A stretch of DNA of 35,778 nucleotides, taken from assembly GCF_028285565.1 (NCBI RefSeq), contig NZ_JANQOY010000171.1, forward strand, positions 1 through 35,778, given 5' to 3'. Below the pieces are notes generated by a model that saw only the letters and a list, made by a program, of their open reading frames with translations, ran no database searches and was not told the DNA's origin. Source of the DNA: Acaryochloris sp. IP29b_bin.148 (GTDB lineage: Bacteria > Cyanobacteriota > Cyanobacteriia > Thermosynechococcales > Thermosynechococcaceae). This document shows positions 32,446-35,778 of the stretch, in pieces. The position numbers were made by a program, and so were the translations under genes. How positions within the stretch are numbered: the stretch's first letter is position 1; each line of letters starts with the position of its first letter.

Positions 32446-34893
32446 ATGCGTTTTAACCGGGTTCGAAACCGCTACCAATGGGCCTTTAGTCTGATTGCTG
32501 TCACGTTTTGTCTGGGCTGGGGATTGCTCCATCCAGACAGAACCACTCTGAGTGCTGAGCCTCAGACTGCTCCGACGCTTCAGGCATCTAACATTGAGGA
32601 CAGTCTTTATCGCCCGATGGGGCAATGGGTGGGTCGCCTAATCCTACCGCCACAGGCAGATAACACGGACTGGGTTTGGTTCGAGGTCTACCACAGTCCC
32701 CTTACCGATTTTGTCGGTCAAACAGTGCGATTGCAATGGCAGGACAATCCTGACGTCCAAGCTCAGGTCAAACGGGTACAACAGGATGTCAAACTCTCGG
32801 CAGAGGCCCATCAGAGCCGCGAGAAGGGTAATATTCACCCTCACCGATTAGATGGACGTCAGCAAGTTGGGCCACTGCAATCTCTAGCAGGAGCAAGACC
32901 CACAGACGATATCCTAGTGAGATTAAAACAGGTACAAGTGGAGACGAGTCCCACGCCTCACCTCAAACTTGCAGAAGATCCGGTACAAGTCCCTGGCATC
33001 GACTACGGACTCGTCAAAGTCCTCGGTCCAGTCCCCACGACTCAATCCGTTCCCAAACAATGTCCTGGTCCTTCTCCCTGTCCCAGTGAGTTGACTCGGG
33101 TTCGTCACTACAATCCCAACACTCGACGGTTTAATGGCCCCGAAGAAGTCGTTCACATTCGTCAGGATCAGCCCAATTCTGCGGGTGTCTTTCAATCCAC
33201 TCCTAGAAAATTGGCATCATCTCCAGCAGGTAAAGCAGGCTGGTATATCTATGGCTCGAAAAACGCTGAGGGGATATTTGAGGTGAGTGCGATCGCACCT
33301 CGTTCCCTCTTCCAACTTCAGCCCGATTATCACTTTTCCAGCACTAGCGCTGGCAAGCATTACTTTAAACGCAAAGTCTGGCAACAAACGGCCCAACATA
33401 AGGGCAAACTCCAACGGGCCATCGTTGATCACCCATTCCGAAAGCATCAAGCAGCCATCGATCAGTGGCAGGTAGGCGATCAAGCCCTAGTGGTCCATCT
33501 CTTTGGTGGGATTGGCGGCAAAAAAGCAGAGCCGCAGGCAGTCATCGGCACCGTCACAGGTCATTTTGGATATGGGATCGCTACGGTTATCCAAGATCCG
33601 TTTACGGGAGAGCCACAATTCGAGGTTGAATACCAACAGGTCTATGCCCATAATCCCGAGGGCATCGTCGCTGGCCCCACCCATTGGGCCGAATATATGG
33701 GGCATCTCAACCGAGGTTGGTTAGGGAGTCGTCCCGTCTTGGATGTGCTGGTTAAATCTGAAGCCCTGACACAGCCCTATCAATTTGGCGAGATTGTCAT
33801 CGATCCCTTATCAGCGCTAAAAATGCAATTACAACTAATGGCCGCTCGCTACCGGATTGGCGATGGGACAGGGTCAGCGCTGGTCACCCCTGCCAAATCC
33901 TGTGTGCAGGATTCCAGTCAGGCCGTCTACCAAACGATTAAGCGGATCCAATACCAGGTACAACGGTCCCCAGCCATTCAAACTTGGTTGACCGAGCATC
34001 CTCAAGATCCTCAAACGCAACGTTTTCAAGAATTAACGACCTTAGGGAATGCCTTAGAGAGAGAGCTGGTTCCGCTAGGGATTGTCCGGCGTGATTGGCA
34101 ACAAAATGCCCAAGTGGCAGCAGGCATCGCTTCACCCGAAACCTTTAGCCATGCTGACGATTTTATCGCTCAAATTCTCAGCTGGCGAACGCTCATCCCA
34201 CGGGTAGCCCAGGATCAAATCATTCGTATCTTTCTCAATCAAGGCACCCCGCTGTGGTTCCTCAATACCAATCAGGTGGGCGGTTGGAATCCAGGCATTA
34301 GCCCTCTGGCTCCCACAGAATTATTTGGGCAATGGCCACTCCTTTCCTTTTCCTTTTCTCGGTTAGTAGAAGCCACCACAACTTTGCCCACCCCAAGGGG
34401 ATGGTTAGTCTCAGGGCTAATCTTGGGGGGATATGGTCTGATCGCCTTAGGGTGGGGCACCCAGGTAGGATTTCTGTCCTCACCCCAATTTTCGGCCTAT
34501 TCCCGATCGGTCCAACTTCGGGTTTGGATTGGCAGTCTAATTATGCCTGCCCTAGTGGAAGAATTACTCTTTCGCAGCTTGCTGATTCCCCATCCCCAAG
34601 AGGGTGTGTGGGAGGTGACGGTGCTGCTTTGGTCAGGACTGAGCTTAATGCTTTTTGTGCTGTACCATCCTCTCAATGCTCGCACCTTTTACAAAGCAGG
34701 TGATCCAACTTTTTTTAACCCCACCTTTTTAACCTTGGCCACATTGCTAGGCATTGCCTGTACCTGCACCTATCTGCTCACAGGTTCAATTTGGCCAGGC
34801 ACAATCATGCACTGGCTAGTGGTGGCGATTTGGTTGCTGTATTTAGGCGGACAGGAGCGACTGAGCAACACTGAGGCCAAGTCTAAACCCTAG
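32446..34893 (+). CDS. CPBP-family intramembrane protease with very long N-terminal region
   Basis: An 815-residue protein whose last 200 residues are a CPBP (Abi/Rce1-like) intramembrane protease: EELLFR (E705-E706...R710), LFVLYH (H741), and TIMHW (H789), each in a hydrophobic segment. CPBP proteins are usually 200-300 residues. Here about 600 residues precede it: an N-terminal hydrophobic segment (about 14-31, signal-like), then a large extracytoplasmic region with many YxxG and W motifs (WVWFEVYHSPL, GLVKVLGPVP, VDHPFRKHQ, QVYAHNPEGIVAGPTHWAEYMGHLNRGWLGSRPVLDVLV), which I do not recognise. Its stop overlaps that of the convergent gene (CTAG). A processing or bacteriocin-immunity role is typical of the family, but nothing here defines the substrate. 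Confidence 0.82.
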   Translation: MRFNRVRNRYQWAFSLIAVTFCLGWGLLHPDRTTLSAEPQTAPTLQASNIEDSLYRPMGQWVGRLILPPQADNTDWVWFEVYHSPLTDFVGQTVRLQWQDNPDVQAQVKRVQQDVKLSAEAHQSREKGNIHPHRLDGRQQVGPLQSLAGARPTDDILVRLKQVQVETSPTPHLKLAEDPVQVPGIDYGLVKVLGPVPTTQSVPKQCPGPSPCPSELTRVRHYNPNTRRFNGPEEVVHIRQDQPNSAGVFQSTPRKLASSPAGKAGWYIYGSKNAEGIFEVSAIAPRSLFQLQPDYHFSSTSAGKHYFKRKVWQQTAQHKGKLQRAIVDHPFRKHQAAIDQWQVGDQALVVHLFGGIGGKKAEPQAVIGTVTGHFGYGIATVIQDPFTGEPQFEVEYQQVYAHNPEGIVAGPTHWAEYMGHLNRGWLGSRPVLDVLVKSEALTQPYQFGEIVIDPLSALKMQLQLMAARYRIGDGTGSALVTPAKSCVQDSSQAVYQTIKRIQYQVQRSPAIQTWLTEHPQDPQTQRFQELTTLGNALERELVPLGIVRRDWQQNAQVAAGIASPETFSHADDFIAQILSWRTLIPRVAQDQIIRIFLNQGTPLWFLNTNQVGGWNPGISPLAPTELFGQWPLLSFSFSRLVEATTTLPTPRGWLVSGLILGGYGLIALGWGTQVGFLSSPQFSAYSRSVQLRVWIGSLIMPALVEELLFRSLLIPHPQEGVWEVTVLLWSGLSLMLFVLYHPLNARTFYKAGDPTFFNPTFLTLATLLGIACTCTYLLTGSIWPGTIMHWLVVAIWLLYLGGQERLSNTEAKSKP

Positions 34894-35723
34894 TCGTAAC
34901 ACCAGGTATCAAAGGAGCGGCTGGGAGGAGCCTGATTCGAACGTACCGGGCGATGAAAGATAGAGCGGGTATTCGTGGACTTTTTACGTGAAGCAACCAA
35001 CGCCGACGACTTTTGTGGTCTTCTCGCTGTCGAGCTGGTCTGTAGCTCAGTCAATTGTTTTTGTAGTCGATCATTTTCTTTTGCTAATCGCACCGCATCC
35101 TGAGTCGTTTGCTCTAGCTTCTCTTTAATCGTATCCATTTGATTTGACGACTTTTGCAGGGCTGTCAGGGCTGTTTTTTGTTCAGCCAGCTGCGACTCTA
35201 ATTGAGCCACCTTCTTTTGCAACGCCGTTTCTTTGGTTTGAGCTGCCTTTAAGTCCTTTGTTAGGGCACTGACTTTCACTTCTAGATCAGCTTTAGTGGG
35301 TTGAGTGCTCTTGGCAGTAGAGGCAGTCGCGCTACTTTTTGCGGTTGAGGCGGGTTTCGCTGCCGTTTTCTTTGCGGTTGAGGTCGCTTTAGTCTTCTTC
35401 GCTGTCGCCGCTGCTTTCCGGCTCGATTGGGTTGTCGCTGACTTCTTTGTTGAGGCGGATTTGGCCGTTGCCTTCTTGGCAGTGGACGCAGTCTTTTTAG
35501 CCGCAGTCTCGGTTGTCTTTTTAGCCGCAGTCTTCTTAGCTGTGGACGATTTGGCCGTGCTTTTCTTGGCAGTCGTCGCCGTTTTAGCCGCAGTTCTTTT
35601 AGCGGATGCGGCTTTCTTTTGGCTGGTGGATGTGGCTGATTTCGCCTCATCTTTTTGATCAGGGGTCGCAGTTTTAGTTGCTTCTTCCCGTAGTAAATCC
35701 GACAAACTTTTCTTCGTAGCCAT
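34890..35723 (-). CDS. Histone-H1-like Lys/Ala-rich protein with coiled coil
   Basis: A 277-residue protein. After MATKKSLSDLLREE comes a 120-residue low-complexity region of Lys, Ala, Ser and Thr (repeated AAKKT, TAKKS, AAAT blocks), like eukaryotic H1 tails and bacterial nucleoid proteins. Residues about 150-225 form a strong coiled coil (LEVKVSALTKDLKAAQTKETALQKKVAQLESQLAEQK). The tail is Arg/Ser-rich and ends FDTWCYD. The start is the ATG at 35723; an in-frame TTG four codons earlier is unlikely. It may bind DNA or polyanions; this is compositional inference only. The low-complexity DNA also yields a long open frame on the other strand, which is a shadow. The stop overlaps the CPBP stop by sharing CTAG. 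Confidence 0.72.
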   Translation of the reverse strand: MATKKSLSDLLREEATKTATPDQKDEAKSATSTSQKKAASAKRTAAKTATTAKKSTAKSSTAKKTAAKKTTETAAKKTASTAKKATAKSASTKKSATTQSSRKAAATAKKTKATSTAKKTAAKPASTAKSSATASTAKSTQPTKADLEVKVSALTKDLKAAQTKETALQKKVAQLESQLAEQKTALTALQKSSNQMDTIKEKLEQTTQDAVRLAKENDRLQKQLTELQTSSTARRPQKSSALVASRKKSTNTRSIFHRPVRSNQAPPSRSFDTWCYD

Positions 35724-35778
35724 TAACTTTCCCAATCCCGCTTAATTTCATCAACAACGCGGCAATAATCTGCTTTTG

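Noticed and set aside
35305..35658. Long plus-strand open frame opposite the histone-like gene
   Set aside because: It is Ala/Val/Phe-rich, exactly antisense to the Lys/Ala low-complexity tail, and has no ribosome site, so it is a compositional shadow.

Overview
The window looks like cyanobacterial chromosome. HIP1-type GCGATCGC/GCGATCG octamers are scattered through the coding DNA, Uma2-family genes and SYLF proteins are present, and the RecG, dUTPase and TldD/PmbA sequences have a cyanobacterial flavour. An Acaryochloris-like organism is my best guess from overall character. It is not proven, because there is no rRNA or photosynthesis gene here. I see no tRNA, rRNA, CRISPR array or intact insertion sequence.

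Region 1 (about 80-8640) is the most distinctive part. Two direct copies of a 101-bp fold-back repeat (80-180 and 8540-8640) bracket it. Inside are a YHYH-domain lipoprotein, a relic of an IS1-family transposase, and a set of genes on the minus strand: vWA-domain protein, TFIIB-type zinc-ribbon protein, nicotinamidase-like cysteine hydrolase, and a protein kinase with a zinc ribbon and a beta-rich C-terminus. After a structured 169-bp gap come an ADP-ribosylglycohydrolase and a PP2C phosphatase. A divergent NrtR-type Nudix regulator closes the region. The kinase/PP2C/vWA set recalls the TerY-P triad and E. coli yegI-yegK-yegL. The nicotinamidase-like, ADP-ribosylglycohydrolase and NrtR genes all point to NAD/ADP-ribose. 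Two matching 19-bp dyads lie between the PP2C and NrtR genes, and one sits exactly in the spacer of a near-consensus sigma-70 promoter. I propose an ADP-ribose-responsive phospho-signalling cassette.

Region 2 (8.7-17.4 kb) concerns surface polysaccharide and signalling. It has an AlgI-like MBOAT acyltransferase with an SGNH-type partner, preceded by a promoter dyad, a tiny ORF and an intrinsic terminator. There follow a structured repeat-like element, a small secreted protein, glutaminase, a processive family-2 glycosyltransferase, and a REC-GGDEF-EAL regulator.

Region 3 (17.9-22.9 kb) holds a saccharopine-dehydrogenase-like reductase, several small orphan genes (membrane protein, DUF2288, CxC/CxxC protein, unknown), dUTPase, and a secreted cationic peptide built of seven 8-residue repeats.

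Region 4 (23-35.7 kb) is mostly housekeeping and cell-envelope genes: recG with a clear terminator, pmbA, a Uma2 gene lodged between pmbA and tldD, a phospholipase D-fold protein carrying an EF-hand and ComEA-like HhH motifs, a SYLF lipoprotein-like gene, a very long CPBP protease, and a histone-H1-like coiled-coil protein whose stop codon overlaps that of the CPBP gene.
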